Source: Polaromonas sp. UBA5171
GTDB lineage: Bacteria; Pseudomonadota; Gammaproteobacteria; Burkholderiales; Burkholderiaceae_C
Assembly: GCA_002413395.1 (NCBI GenBank)
Contig: DHWX01000029.1
Location: forward strand, 122,401-132,417
Length of the DNA stretch: 10,017 bases
Direction of reading: 5' to 3'
In this document: piece after piece, positions 1 through 6,377 of the stretch
How positions within the stretch are numbered: position 1 is the stretch's first letter
How the letters are laid out: each line of letters begins with the position of its first letter
Made by a program: the position numbers and the translations under genes
The notes under the pieces: generated by a model
Database searches by the model: none
What the model saw: only the letters and a program-made list of their open reading frames with translations
What the model was told of the DNA's origin: nothing

Positions 1-31
1 GTCCCTGGTTCGAGCCCAGGTTGAGGAGCCA
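1..31 (+). tRNA. tRNA 3' end, probably tRNA-Asn (partial)
   Basis: Only the 3' part of the tRNA is in the window. It shows a five-pair T stem (CCTGG/CCAGG) around the loop TTCGAGC, the 3' acceptor strand TTGAGGA, a G discriminator and an encoded CCA. The anticodon lies outside the window. The acceptor strand and discriminator resemble bacterial tRNA-Asn (5' strand TCCTC..., 3' end GAGGAGCCA), so Asn is an inference from similarity. The tRNA is convergent with the minus-strand membrane-protein gene that ends at 126, and the gap between them has no convincing terminator. Confidence 0.65.
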
Positions 32-125
32 TATAAAACAAGGGCTTGCGCGTGAGCACAACCCATTGGGCGCTCTGATGATGCTAACTTCATACTCTCC
101 CGAAGACGCAATCGGATCAGGTCAT

Positions 126-692
126 TCACATGACCAGGCGAGCCATCACGGCGATGATCGCGATCTGCATCACCCCTTGTAATCCCGCCAACCAGATGTT
201 GATTCTGTTGATGCGCACGATACGTTCCCGGTCTGGCGCAGCCTTGCGCAGTTCAAACCAGATACGCAGACTATTGGGAAGCAGAAAACCTAGACCAAGC
301 ACCGTCATGACCACAACCAACACCAGTGCGGCGATGATCCAGTCGTAACGGGGATGCGCAGGATTCATGAACCCCAGCCAATTGGCGAGAAACCAGCCAG
401 CAGTCCCCGTGGTTAGCGATACCATGGGAAAGTACAACAGGGTGCGTGGCACCAGGTAAGTAATAACAGCGGTCCGCACCCGAATTTCAAGAAGACGTAA
501 GACAGGGCCGAGCACGAACCCCATAAAAAGGTCGGCACCAGTCCATAGTGCACCTGACAGTACGTGGATCCAATTCAATAAAGACAGGTCATGGCGTACC
601 AGTGCAACTACCATCACGATCGGAAATGCGAGCGACCACCAGGCGAGTTGGCGCCATAACGGTTTCATCGGTGTGACGGCTTGGGTTTCCAT
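126..692 (-). CDS. five-helix inner-membrane protein (CopD/DUF2269-like)
   Basis: This is a 188-residue protein that is almost entirely membrane. Hydrophobic segments lie at about residues 16-33, 38-66, 75-107, 117-146 and 165-187. The second carries a WIHVLSGALWTG stretch (His43) like that of small CopD/DUF2269-type membrane proteins, in which an early helix holds a conserved His and Trp. That family link is from memory and tentative, and no enzymatic motif is visible. The start at 692 is chosen because AGGAGA lies about seven bases upstream; the open frame runs 31 codons further up, but without a ribosome site and with non-membrane composition. The gene follows the Nramp-related transporter by 139 bp on the same strand, with no clear terminator or strong promoter between them, so co-transcription and a metal-related role are likely but unproven. 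Confidence 0.8.
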   Translation of the reverse strand: METQAVTPMKPLWRQLAWWSLAFPIVMVVALVRHDLSLLNWIHVLSGALWTGADLFMGFVLGPVLRLLEIRVRTAVITYLVPRTLLYFPMVSLTTGTAGWFLANWLGFMNPAHPRYDWIIAALVLVVVMTVLGLGFLLPNSLRIWFELRKAAPDRERIVRINRINIWLAGLQGVMQIAIIAVMARLVM

Positions 693-831
693 GACGCTTT
701 CTCCTGAAAAATCCGAACTTGCCACATAAGAATCTGGCCCGCAAAAAGCGAAGGCCCTTTGGCGATGCCCAGCTCGTCCACTCAAATGGAAAGATGAACA
801 TAGCGTGCCATATTTTTATGACATAGTAAGA

Positions 832-2079
832 CTAGTGCTCCAGAAGACCAGTTAACCCACCCCACACGCCCAGCCCGGCGGTGAGCATAATAGTCAGCGC
901 CACGATCACAGCATAGGCGCCCCTAAGCTGGCTGCCGCGAGGCAGGGCACGCCGCCCAAGGGCGTAGAGAAAGCCAAGCACCACTGGCAGCAACAGGGCG
1001 TTCATGACCTCTACGCCGACGCTGAGGTCGACCAGGTTGACACCGGAACTCACCAACAGGCCGCTTGCGACCAGTACCGCCACAAACACTAGGTAGAACC
1101 ACGGTGCCTCGCGCGGGTGATGTTCCAGTGAGTGCTTATAACCGGTTACTTCACCCAGCCCCCAAGCGGCAGTGAGCGACACCACAATGGCCGCCACCAG
1201 CGACGCGCCCAGCATCCCTAGGGCGAACATCAGACGACCATTTTTCACACCCAGATAAGGAGTAAGGGCATGGGCAATCTGCTGCACTGTGTCAAGCCGG
1301 GAAGCCCCGCCACTGCGCCCAAAGGTGGCAGCAACGGCGATGAGAATAGCCGCCATAATGGCCTGGGCGACCACCGCGCCAATGGCCGTGTCCCAGCGCG
1401 CGGCTGACAAATGATGCGGTTTCAGGCCCTTGTCCACTACCGCTGATTGCTGATAAAAAACCATCCACGGCATGATCACCGCACCGATGTTGGCCGCTAC
1501 GAGATAGAGATAACCGTGATCGGCCATTGGCATGCTGGCGAGACCGTGGAGCACTGCTGCTGGATCCGGGTGAGAGACCACAGCAACATAGACAAAGGCT
1601 AGCTCGAACAAGCCGATGGCCACCGCGACGCGTTCCACCGAACGGTACGACCCGGAAATCACCACCGTCAGCAAGAATCCCAGCGTGGCCAGCACACTCG
1701 CCCAGACGGGAATGCCGTAGAGCGCACCGACGCCAGCGATGCCGCTCATTTCTGTAATCAGAGCACCAAGGCAGGACACCAACAGCGTAGACACCGATAG
1801 CCAAGCCCAGCCCCGGCCGAAGTGCTGCTTGATAAGTTCGCCGTGGCCTCGCCCTGTGAGGAGACCAAGACGCAAAGTGAGTTCCTGAACCAGATAAAGA
1901 ATCGGGATCAACAGCAATTGCAGTGCCAACAATTTGTACCCCCATTGGGCACCACTCTGCGCTGCGGTAATAACGCTACCGGCATCTGTATCGGCCAGCA
2001 TAACAACCAGACCGGGCCCGGCCACAGCAAAAAAAGCGGCCAAACGAGCGCGGGCCGGTGTGACAAGTGTATTTATCAT
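832..2079 (-). CDS. Nramp-family divalent metal transporter, non-canonical subgroup
   Basis: This 415-residue protein has about eleven hydrophobic helices and the order typical of the Nramp (SLC11/MntH) family, whose members import Mn, Fe or related divalent ions with protons across the inner membrane. Helix 1 begins GPGLVVMLADTDAGS (residues 21-35), at the place where classical members have DPGN. Helix 6 has MPW (203-205) where classical members have MPH. The helix 1 aspartate (D30) and the helix 6 methionine (M203) are therefore kept, while the Asn of DPGN and the His of MPH are changed. D32 is an additional acid in helix 1. These changes resemble Nramp-related subgroups with altered ion choice, including Mg-type members, so the substrate should not be assumed to be Mn. 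The ATG at 2079 has only a weak GAG upstream. The following membrane-protein gene is probably in the same transcript. Confidence 0.88.
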   Translation of the reverse strand: MINTLVTPARARLAAFFAVAGPGLVVMLADTDAGSVITAAQSGAQWGYKLLALQLLLIPILYLVQELTLRLGLLTGRGHGELIKQHFGRGWAWLSVSTLLVSCLGALITEMSGIAGVGALYGIPVWASVLATLGFLLTVVISGSYRSVERVAVAIGLFELAFVYVAVVSHPDPAAVLHGLASMPMADHGYLYLVAANIGAVIMPWMVFYQQSAVVDKGLKPHHLSAARWDTAIGAVVAQAIMAAILIAVAATFGRSGGASRLDTVQQIAHALTPYLGVKNGRLMFALGMLGASLVAAIVVSLTAAWGLGEVTGYKHSLEHHPREAPWFYLVFVAVLVASGLLVSSGVNLVDLSVGVEVMNALLLPVVLGFLYALGRRALPRGSQLRGAYAVIVALTIMLTAGLGVWGGLTGLLEH

Positions 2080-2465
2080 GTCAAAACTCAGTATGAAGTC
2101 GGACTGTTGAATTGCATTTCATTTAATTTTGAACCCACCTCTTCCGCAATGTCATTTGATCTTTTTGTGGAACAATTTTGAATTTCAACAGGAAACTTTG
2201 TCCAGGAAGTGCATCACCAACCTCGTGTTCCACAAACCCGACAGCGACCCCCCACCAAAAACATTGAACGGTCCCAGGGTGACAGAAACATTCCTCACGA
2301 TCTGCCCAGGCATGTTTCCGTTTTCGGTGCTGAACACCGTCTGCACACGTCTTTGACAACCCTGCCTCACGCGCAAATTGTTCGCTTACTGTTTCCAGAA
2401 TACGAGAATCCCAAACGGTCCCCACTTGAGAGCCTTGAAAATGCCATCGTTTGGTATTCTTACTT
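2080..2465. other. 386-bp stretch without a recognised gene, upstream of the Nramp gene
   Basis: This lies between the small MPW-type protein gene and the Nramp transporter. Several frames stay open for 60-150 codons, but none has a recognisable domain, a good ribosome site or convincing composition. It probably holds the promoter of the transporter. The best sigma-70-like match on the minus strand is ATGACA (2150-2155), an 18-base gap and CAAAAT (2126-2131), which would leave a leader of about 40 bases. This match is weak. I looked for a metal riboswitch such as yybP-ykoY and did not see its conserved core. Confidence 0.3.
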
Positions 2466-2657
2466 TCATTTTTCGTCGTGTACCGGCAGGCCGTGGTGTA
2501 ACGCCCACTCCTTGGACTTGACAATGGCGATACGGATTGCCTTGCCCTCATCCATGCCTTGTGCCAGCAGCGCATTAGCTATCTCAATGGCTTTTATGCG
2601 GGTGACCTCGCTCAGGTGCTGCATAGATGATGGAAAGTATCCGGCGTTCCAAGGCAT
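2466..2657 (-). CDS. conserved small protein of unknown function (MPW type)
   Basis: This is a 63-residue, mostly helical, charged protein starting MPWNAGYFPSSMQHL. It carries the core KAIEIANALLAQGMDEGKAI (residues 23-42) and ends in a lysine. It resembles a widespread group of short hypothetical proteins beginning MPW..YP.SM..L and continuing with KAIEIANALL...G..EG.AI.IA. In some relatives this block stands before a DUF2188 (YdaT-like) domain; the resemblance is from memory. No signal peptide or membrane helix is present. In-frame TAA and TGA codons lie just before the ATG, which fixes the start at 2657. There is no Shine-Dalgarno sequence there, so translation may be leaderless or weak. 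The family match argues that the frame is, or recently was, a real gene. Confidence 0.6.
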   Translation of the reverse strand: MPWNAGYFPSSMQHLSEVTRIKAIEIANALLAQGMDEGKAIRIAIVKSKEWALHHGLPVHDEK

Positions 2658-2680
2658 GGTTCATTACAGTGTCAGAAAAC

Positions 2681-2794
2681 TCAACAGAACACCAGCGCTA
2701 GCATTGCGGCATCATCTGCCAAATTCAGCATGGCATAGGCGGCCCAGCGGTAGGCAAGCATCATCACCTGTTCAATAAAGTTATCGGCAGTCAT
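2681..2794 (-). CDS. possible 37-residue small protein
   Basis: A short open frame starts ATG ACT GCC GAT at 2794 and ends with TGA 23 bases before the MPW-type small protein. The product (MTADNFIEQVMMLAYRWAAY, then 17 more residues) would be one amphipathic or hydrophobic helix with acidic patches. No good ribosome site is visible and I do not recognise a family. It could be a real small protein co-transcribed with the next gene, a remnant of a longer gene disrupted near the IS fragment, or chance. Confidence 0.2.
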   Translation of the reverse strand: MTADNFIEQVMMLAYRWAAYAMLNLADDAAMLALVFC

Positions 2795-3078
2795 CGTCTA
2801 TATTGTCTCAGAGATGGTGTTGCACTATTCGTCCTGAAGTTTGATGTGAGCCGCAGCGCGTCATTGCTGATGCCACGGCGTACCGTTTTCTTGTCGCCTT
2901 TGTCAGCATTGCATGTTGTTGGTATCCGACTGCCTTTTTGCAGCGCCAGGCTGCGAAACACCTCACCGAGATATTTGCGCAATTCCGCGTACAACACCCT
3001 CCTTCTATTCTTCGGTATAAACACGACGTGGTACTTGCAGTCCCATTTCGTGTGGTTTAGGCTTTCCATCTTGTCCAT
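2791..3078 (-). pseudogene. tnpA: 5' fragment of an IS200/IS605-type tnpA transposase
   Basis: The frame starts MDKMESLNHTKWDCKYHVVF and reads like the N-terminal third of the IS200-type single-strand transposase (Y1 family) for about 52 residues, down to about 2923. After that it continues 43 more residues (PTTCNADKGDKK...) with no resemblance to the family and stops at 2791. Full-length members have about 140-150 residues. The HUH metal-binding motif and the catalytic tyrosine both come after the preserved part and are absent, so the protein cannot act as a transposase. The start at 3078 is supported by AAGGAG six bases upstream and matches the usual start of the family. The left-end hairpin is still present upstream, and no right end was recognised. 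Confidence 0.85.
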
Positions 3079-3169
3079 CCAGTTCTCCTTTCGTTTGCTT
3101 GGCGGCTCACGATTGCGAGTTTCTGCGATGGACATCCTTACCTACGTAAAAGTCAAACTCCTGCTGTCA

Positions 3170-3186
3170 CCCCGGCAGAGCCGGGG
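3170..3186 (-). repeat. left-end hairpin of the IS200/IS605-type remnant
   Basis: A perfect 7-bp inverted repeat, CCCCGGC and GCCGGGG around a three-base loop, lies 91 bases upstream of the tnpA start. IS200/IS605 elements carry such subterminal hairpins, which the transposase recognises as single-stranded DNA. In IS200 the left-end structure also blocks incoming transcription. Position and orientation fit the left end of the broken element. No T tract follows on the tnpA strand. Confidence 0.7.
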
Positions 3187-3277
3187 GTTTACCTGTTTTA
3201 ATTACACCTCAGCAAGGATACGTTTCTTGGGGGCAAGCTCAATGGCATTGTTAGCCCGTAAGACCACTTGAGGCAAC

Positions 3278-3312
3278 AAAAAACCCGCTATGCCAGTAAA
3301 CATGCGGGTTTT
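3278..3312 (-). terminator. terminator after tRNA-Leu(UAA)
   Basis: A 9-bp perfect stem (AAAACCCGC with GCGGGTTTT) closes a 15-base loop. On the minus strand the second arm runs into six T residues. It lies 32 bases beyond the encoded CCA of tRNA-Leu and is the likely end of the tRNA transcript. On the plus strand the stem is followed by only four T residues, so it would be weaker in that direction. Confidence 0.8.
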
Positions 3313-3344
3313 GAGGGGTTCTGAGACTGTGTGATTTAACTAAA

Positions 3345-3437
3345 TGGTGCCTGAGACCGGAATCGAACCGGTATGCCCCTTATGCAGGAAGCGGCGGATT
3401 TTAAGTCCGCTGTGTCTACCTATTTCACCACTCAGGC
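3345..3437 (-). tRNA. tRNA-Leu (anticodon UAA)
   Basis: The sequence folds as a class II tRNA. The acceptor is GCCTGAG with CTCAGGC, the anticodon stem GCGGA/TCCGC encloses CTTAAAA (anticodon TAA), a long variable arm follows, and the T arm has TTCGATT. CCA is encoded. It is the third tRNA of the Gly-Cys-Leu cluster. No good promoter lies directly before it: a perfect TTGACA overlaps the preceding terminator tract, but no matching -10 at a usable distance was found. Expression probably depends on read-through from upstream. Confidence 0.97.
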
Positions 3438-3471
3438 CCGAATGCACGCTGGGATTGCTGTATTGTCAAAC

Positions 3472-3494
3472 AAAAAAGCCCCATGGCAGGGGCT
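3472..3494 (-). terminator. terminator-like hairpin between tRNA-Cys and tRNA-Leu
   Basis: On the minus strand a 6-bp stem (AGCCCC/GGGGCT, six-base loop) is followed by TTTTTTG. It starts 14 bases after the CCA of tRNA-Cys. It has the full form of an intrinsic terminator, yet another tRNA without a clear promoter follows. It may end most transcripts, or act as a processing or stability element. Confidence 0.7.
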
Positions 3495-3508
3495 GACACA
3501 ATGATTTG

Positions 3509-3582
3509 TGGAGGCGCGGCCCGGAGTCGAACCGGGCTAGCCGGATTTGCAATCCGGTACATAACCGCTTTGTTACCGCGCC
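3509..3582 (-). tRNA. tRNA-Cys (anticodon GCA)
   Basis: This is a 74-base tRNA with acceptor GGCGCGG/CCGCGCC, anticodon stem CCGGA/TCCGG around TTGCAAA (anticodon GCA), a T arm with TTCGACT and an encoded CCA. It is the second gene of the cluster. A 10-base palindrome, TAACCGGTTA (3616-3625), lies between it and the hairpin behind tRNA-Gly; no function is evident for it. Confidence 0.97.
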
Positions 3583-3643
3583 GTATCCTGTCTGCTCCAG
3601 GTAAGCCCATATGCTTAACCGGTTACAACCGACTGCTCCAATG

Positions 3644-3675
3644 AAAAAGGACAGCATTTTGAAGTGCTGTCCTTT
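3644..3675 (-). terminator. terminator-like hairpin after tRNA-Gly
   Basis: A perfect 11-bp stem (AAAGGACAGCA with TGCTGTCCTTT, eight-base loop) is followed on the minus strand by further T residues. It begins four bases after the CCA of tRNA-Gly. The stem is strong enough to end transcription, although two more tRNAs of the same cluster lie downstream. Confidence 0.75.
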
Positions 3676-3679
3676 GAAT

Positions 3680-3755
3680 TGGAGCGGGAGAAGAGTCTCG
3701 AACTCTCGACCTCAACCTTGGCAAGGTTGCGCTCTACCAACTGAGCTACTCCCGC
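3680..3755 (-). tRNA. tRNA-Gly (anticodon GCC)
   Basis: This is a 76-base tRNA with acceptor GCGGGAG/CTCCCGC, a canonical D arm, anticodon stem CAACC/GGTTG around TTGCCAA (anticodon GCC), T loop TTCGAGA and an encoded CCA. It is the first gene of the tRNA cluster. It lies 14 bases downstream of a perfect TATAAT box, so the primary transcript has a short 5' leader for RNase P. Confidence 0.97.
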
Positions 3756-3769
3756 GTTTACAGCCTCAA

Positions 3770-3799
3770 ATTATAGCGTAATTTTTAACGCATCTTCAA
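3770..3799 (-). promoter_or_regulatory. sigma-70 promoter of the tRNA-Gly/Cys/Leu cluster
   Basis: On the minus strand TTGAAG (3794-3799) is followed after 18 bases by a perfect TATAAT (3770-3775). The predicted start is about seven bases before tRNA-Gly. An AT-rich stretch from the lon terminator lies directly upstream of the -35 and might act like an UP element. No GC-rich stringent discriminator is obvious. Confidence 0.7.
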
Positions 3800-3806
3800 C
3801 ACCGTC

Positions 3807-3839
3807 AAAAAAATCCGATTCAATGCTTCACTGTATCGG
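3807..3839 (-). terminator. lon terminator overlapping the end of the coding region
   Basis: On the minus strand the arms CCGAT-A-CAGTG and CATTG-A-ATCGG pair (ten pairs including one G-U, with an A-A mismatch) around an AAG loop. An A and seven T residues follow. The last codons of lon and its TGA (3820-3822) lie inside the stem, so the lon 3' untranslated tail is almost absent. The T tract ends eight bases before the -35 of the tRNA promoter. Confidence 0.75.
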
Positions 3840-6255
3840 CTACTTCCGTTGCGGCAGGCGCAACAACTCCACCGGTTGCAGCCACCACAGGCTCTTCATC
3901 GGGCAACGCAACAGGTTGACGCTCTAGCGCCACCTGCAACACCTGATCTATCCATTTCACCGGAACGATCTCCAGGCCACTCTTCACATTATCTGGAATT
4001 TCCTGCAGATCTTTGGCATTTTCCTCGGGAATCAGCACCGTCTTGATGCCGCCACGCAGAGCGGCCAGCAGTTTTTCCTTCAAACCACCGATGGCTGTCA
4101 CCTCGCCGCGCAGGGTAATTTCACCCGTCATGGCCACATCGCCGCGTACCGGAATCCCGGTCAAGGCCGAGACGAACGCGGTGGTCATGGCGGCGCCAGC
4201 GCTCGGGCCATCTTTTGGCGTTGCGCCATCCGGCACGTGAATGTGGATGTCGCGTTTTTCAAACATTTCATCCCTGATGCCCAGACGTCTTGCGCGACTG
4301 CGAACCACGGTGCGGGCTGCCTCAACGGATTCCTTCATGACATCGCCAAGTGAACCGGTACGGGTGATCACGCCTTTGCCAGGCATAACCGCGGCCTCAA
4401 TCGTCAGTAAATCACCACCGACTTCAGTCCACGCCAGGCCGACCACCTGCCCGACCTGGTTTTGCTGCTCCGCCCGGCCGTAATTGAATTTGCGAACTCC
4501 CAGAAAATCGTTGAGGTTGTCCGCCGTAACCACCACTTGGGGCGTCATTTTCTTGAGCTGAATGCCTTTGACGACCTTGCGGCAAATTTTTGAAAGGTCA
4601 CGCTCCAGTGAGCGTACCCCAGCTTCCCGCGTGTAATACCGCACAATGTCACGCACGGCCTGCTCGGTAATTTCCAGCTCGTCCGCCTTGACGCCATTGT
4701 TCTTCATCTGCTTGGGCAAAAGGTAACGCATGGCAATGTTGGTTTTTTCGTCTTCTGTATAACCCGAAAGGCGTATCACCTCCATGCGATCCAGCAGGGC
4801 TGAAGGAATATTCATCGAATTCGACGTAGCGACAAACATGACATCGCTCAAGTCGAAATCAACTTCGACATAGTGATCGCCGAAAGTATGGTTCTGCTCA
4901 GGATCAAGCACCTCAAGCAACGCGCTTGAAGGATCCCCACGGAAATCGGTGCCCAGCTTGTCGATCTCATCGAGCAAAAACAGCGGATTGCGCGTGCCAA
5001 CCTTCGCCAGGCTCTGCAGCACCTTGCCCGGCAAGGCACCAATGTAGGTGCGGCGGTGACCGCGAATTTCTGCCTCGTCGCGCATGCCCCCCAAAGCCAC
5101 GCGCACGTACTTGCGCCCTGTTGCTTTGGCAATCGACTGCCCCAAAGAGGTTTTCCCCACGCCCGGAGGCCCTACCAGGCAAAGAATGGGGCCCTTGAGT
5201 TTGTCAACGCGCTGCTGCACCGCGAGGTACTCCACAATCCGGTCTTTGACTTTTTCCAGACCGTAGTGGTCCTCATTTAGCACATTTTCGGCATGAACCA
5301 GATCATGCTTGATCTTGGTTTTTTTGCTCCAGGGCAAACTCGTCAAGACATCAATGTAGGTGCGCACCACCGTCGCTTCAGCGGACATTGGCGACATAAG
5401 CTTGAGTTTTTTGAGTTCACTCTCGGCTTTTTTTCGGGCCTCTGGCGGCATCCTGGCTGACTTGATTTTTTTCTCGATCTCGTCAACGTCCGAGCCTTCT
5501 TCACCCTCTCCCAGCTCCTTCTGGATGGCTTTTACCTGCTCGTTCAGATAGAAGTCACGCTGATTCTTTTCCATCTGGCGCTTGACACGGCCACGGATTT
5601 TCTTGTCCACGTTGAGGATATCGACCTCACGATCGAGTTGCTCATAAAGATTTTCAAGGCGCGCCTTGACGTTGTCGAGATCGAGAATCGCCTGCTTGGC
5701 ATCAAGCTTGAGCGGCAGGTGGGCTGCAATCGTGTCAGCAAGGCGCCCCGCATCGTCAATGCTTGAAATGGATGTCAGAATTTCCGGTGGAATTTTTTTA
5801 TTCAATTTGACGTAGTGGTCAAACTGCTGCATGACGGCGCGGCGCAGGGCTTCAATTTCACTGCTGTTGTCGCCACCAGCCACCACGCTGGGCTCAACCG
5901 GCGTAACGTTGGCTGAAAAGTACTGTTCGCCATCTTCAATTTTATTGACCCTGGCGCGCTGCTGCCCTTCAACCAGTACCTTGACGGTGCCATCGGGCAG
6001 CTTGAGCATCTGCAAAATGGTGGCCACACAGCCTACCTCAAACATGTCCTCGACCGAAGGTTCATCCTTGGCAGCGGCTTTCTGGGCCACCAGCATGATC
6101 CGGCGCTCCGCCTCCATGGCTGATTCCAGCGCCTTGATGCTCTTGGGACGCCCCACAAACAGTGGGATCACCATATGGGGGAAAACCACCACATCACGCA
6201 AGGGAAGCAGCGGCAGATCTACGGGCGTGGAAGGAAGCGAAGTTTGTCCGGACAT
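3820..6255 (-). CDS. lon: ATP-dependent protease Lon
   Basis: This 811-residue cytoplasmic AAA+ serine protease unfolds and degrades damaged proteins and short-lived regulators as a homohexamer. The N-terminal LON substrate domain begins at LPLLPLRDVVVFPHMVIPLF (about residues 14-33), and a charged coiled-coil section covers about 195-290. The Walker A motif GPPGVGKT is at 362-369 and Walker B LLDEID at 427-432. The protease domain has the catalytic serine S685 in DGPSAGAAM and the matching lysine K728, 43 residues later as in E. coli Lon. The length is slightly above the usual 780-800 because of an Ala/Val/Glu-rich C-terminal tail after about residue 778. The ATG at 6255 is preceded by AAGG. 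The gene lies 122 bp after clpX and has its own sigma-32-like promoter and a terminator overlapping its end. Confidence 0.98.
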   Translation of the reverse strand: MSGQTSLPSTPVDLPLLPLRDVVVFPHMVIPLFVGRPKSIKALESAMEAERRIMLVAQKAAAKDEPSVEDMFEVGCVATILQMLKLPDGTVKVLVEGQQRARVNKIEDGEQYFSANVTPVEPSVVAGGDNSSEIEALRRAVMQQFDHYVKLNKKIPPEILTSISSIDDAGRLADTIAAHLPLKLDAKQAILDLDNVKARLENLYEQLDREVDILNVDKKIRGRVKRQMEKNQRDFYLNEQVKAIQKELGEGEEGSDVDEIEKKIKSARMPPEARKKAESELKKLKLMSPMSAEATVVRTYIDVLTSLPWSKKTKIKHDLVHAENVLNEDHYGLEKVKDRIVEYLAVQQRVDKLKGPILCLVGPPGVGKTSLGQSIAKATGRKYVRVALGGMRDEAEIRGHRRTYIGALPGKVLQSLAKVGTRNPLFLLDEIDKLGTDFRGDPSSALLEVLDPEQNHTFGDHYVEVDFDLSDVMFVATSNSMNIPSALLDRMEVIRLSGYTEDEKTNIAMRYLLPKQMKNNGVKADELEITEQAVRDIVRYYTREAGVRSLERDLSKICRKVVKGIQLKKMTPQVVVTADNLNDFLGVRKFNYGRAEQQNQVGQVVGLAWTEVGGDLLTIEAAVMPGKGVITRTGSLGDVMKESVEAARTVVRSRARRLGIRDEMFEKRDIHIHVPDGATPKDGPSAGAAMTTAFVSALTGIPVRGDVAMTGEITLRGEVTAIGGLKEKLLAALRGGIKTVLIPEENAKDLQEIPDNVKSGLEIVPVKWIDQVLQVALERQPVALPDEEPVVAATGGVVAPAATEVADTVKH

Positions 6256-6324
6256 ATAAACCTTAAACGTTAGATTGAAACGCGAAGACCCGCTTCAGGG
6301 TCAGGCGGAACACCATCAACCCAG

Positions 6325-6352
6325 AGGTGGGGCGCAGGCAGCGATTTTCAAG
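6325..6352 (-). promoter_or_regulatory. heat-shock sigma-32-type promoter of lon
   Basis: On the minus strand CTTGAAA (6346-6352) exactly matches the sigma-32 -35 consensus. After 13 bases comes CCCCACCT (6325-6332), against the consensus CCCCATNT. It lies in the clpX-lon gap and would give a leader of about 60 bases before the lon ATG. E. coli lon is a known sigma-32 gene, which supports the reading. No start site is measured here. Confidence 0.75.
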
Positions 6353-6377
6353 CACACCTGCCTGGCCTGACAGGCGT

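Noticed and set aside
693..785. 31-codon extension of the membrane protein
   Set aside because: The added residues are not membrane-like and no ribosome site precedes them; AGGAGA precedes the ATG at 692.
2080..2465. Mn-type riboswitch before the Nramp gene
   Set aside because: The conserved yybP-ykoY core was not found by eye.
2123..2575. 150-codon minus-strand frame in the region before the Nramp gene
   Set aside because: It overlaps the conserved small-protein gene in another frame, shows no family resemblance and has a composition typical of chance frames.
2209..2778. 189-codon plus-strand frame
   Set aside because: It is antisense to the conserved small protein, is rich in His, Arg and Pro as shadow frames are, and has no recognisable domain.
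3202..3303. 33-codon minus-strand frame ending RANNAIELAPKKRILAEV
   Set aside because: It starts inside the tRNA-Leu terminator and has no ribosome site. The ending looks protein-like but nothing supports a gene.
3438..3470. Possible promoter of tRNA-Leu(UAA) with a perfect TTGACA
   Set aside because: No acceptable -10 box lies at 15-19 bases, and the best candidate would start transcription inside the tRNA.
5831..6259. 142-codon plus-strand frame antisense to lon
   Set aside because: It is rich in Ser and Thr and mirrors the reading frame of intact lon; no independent signals.
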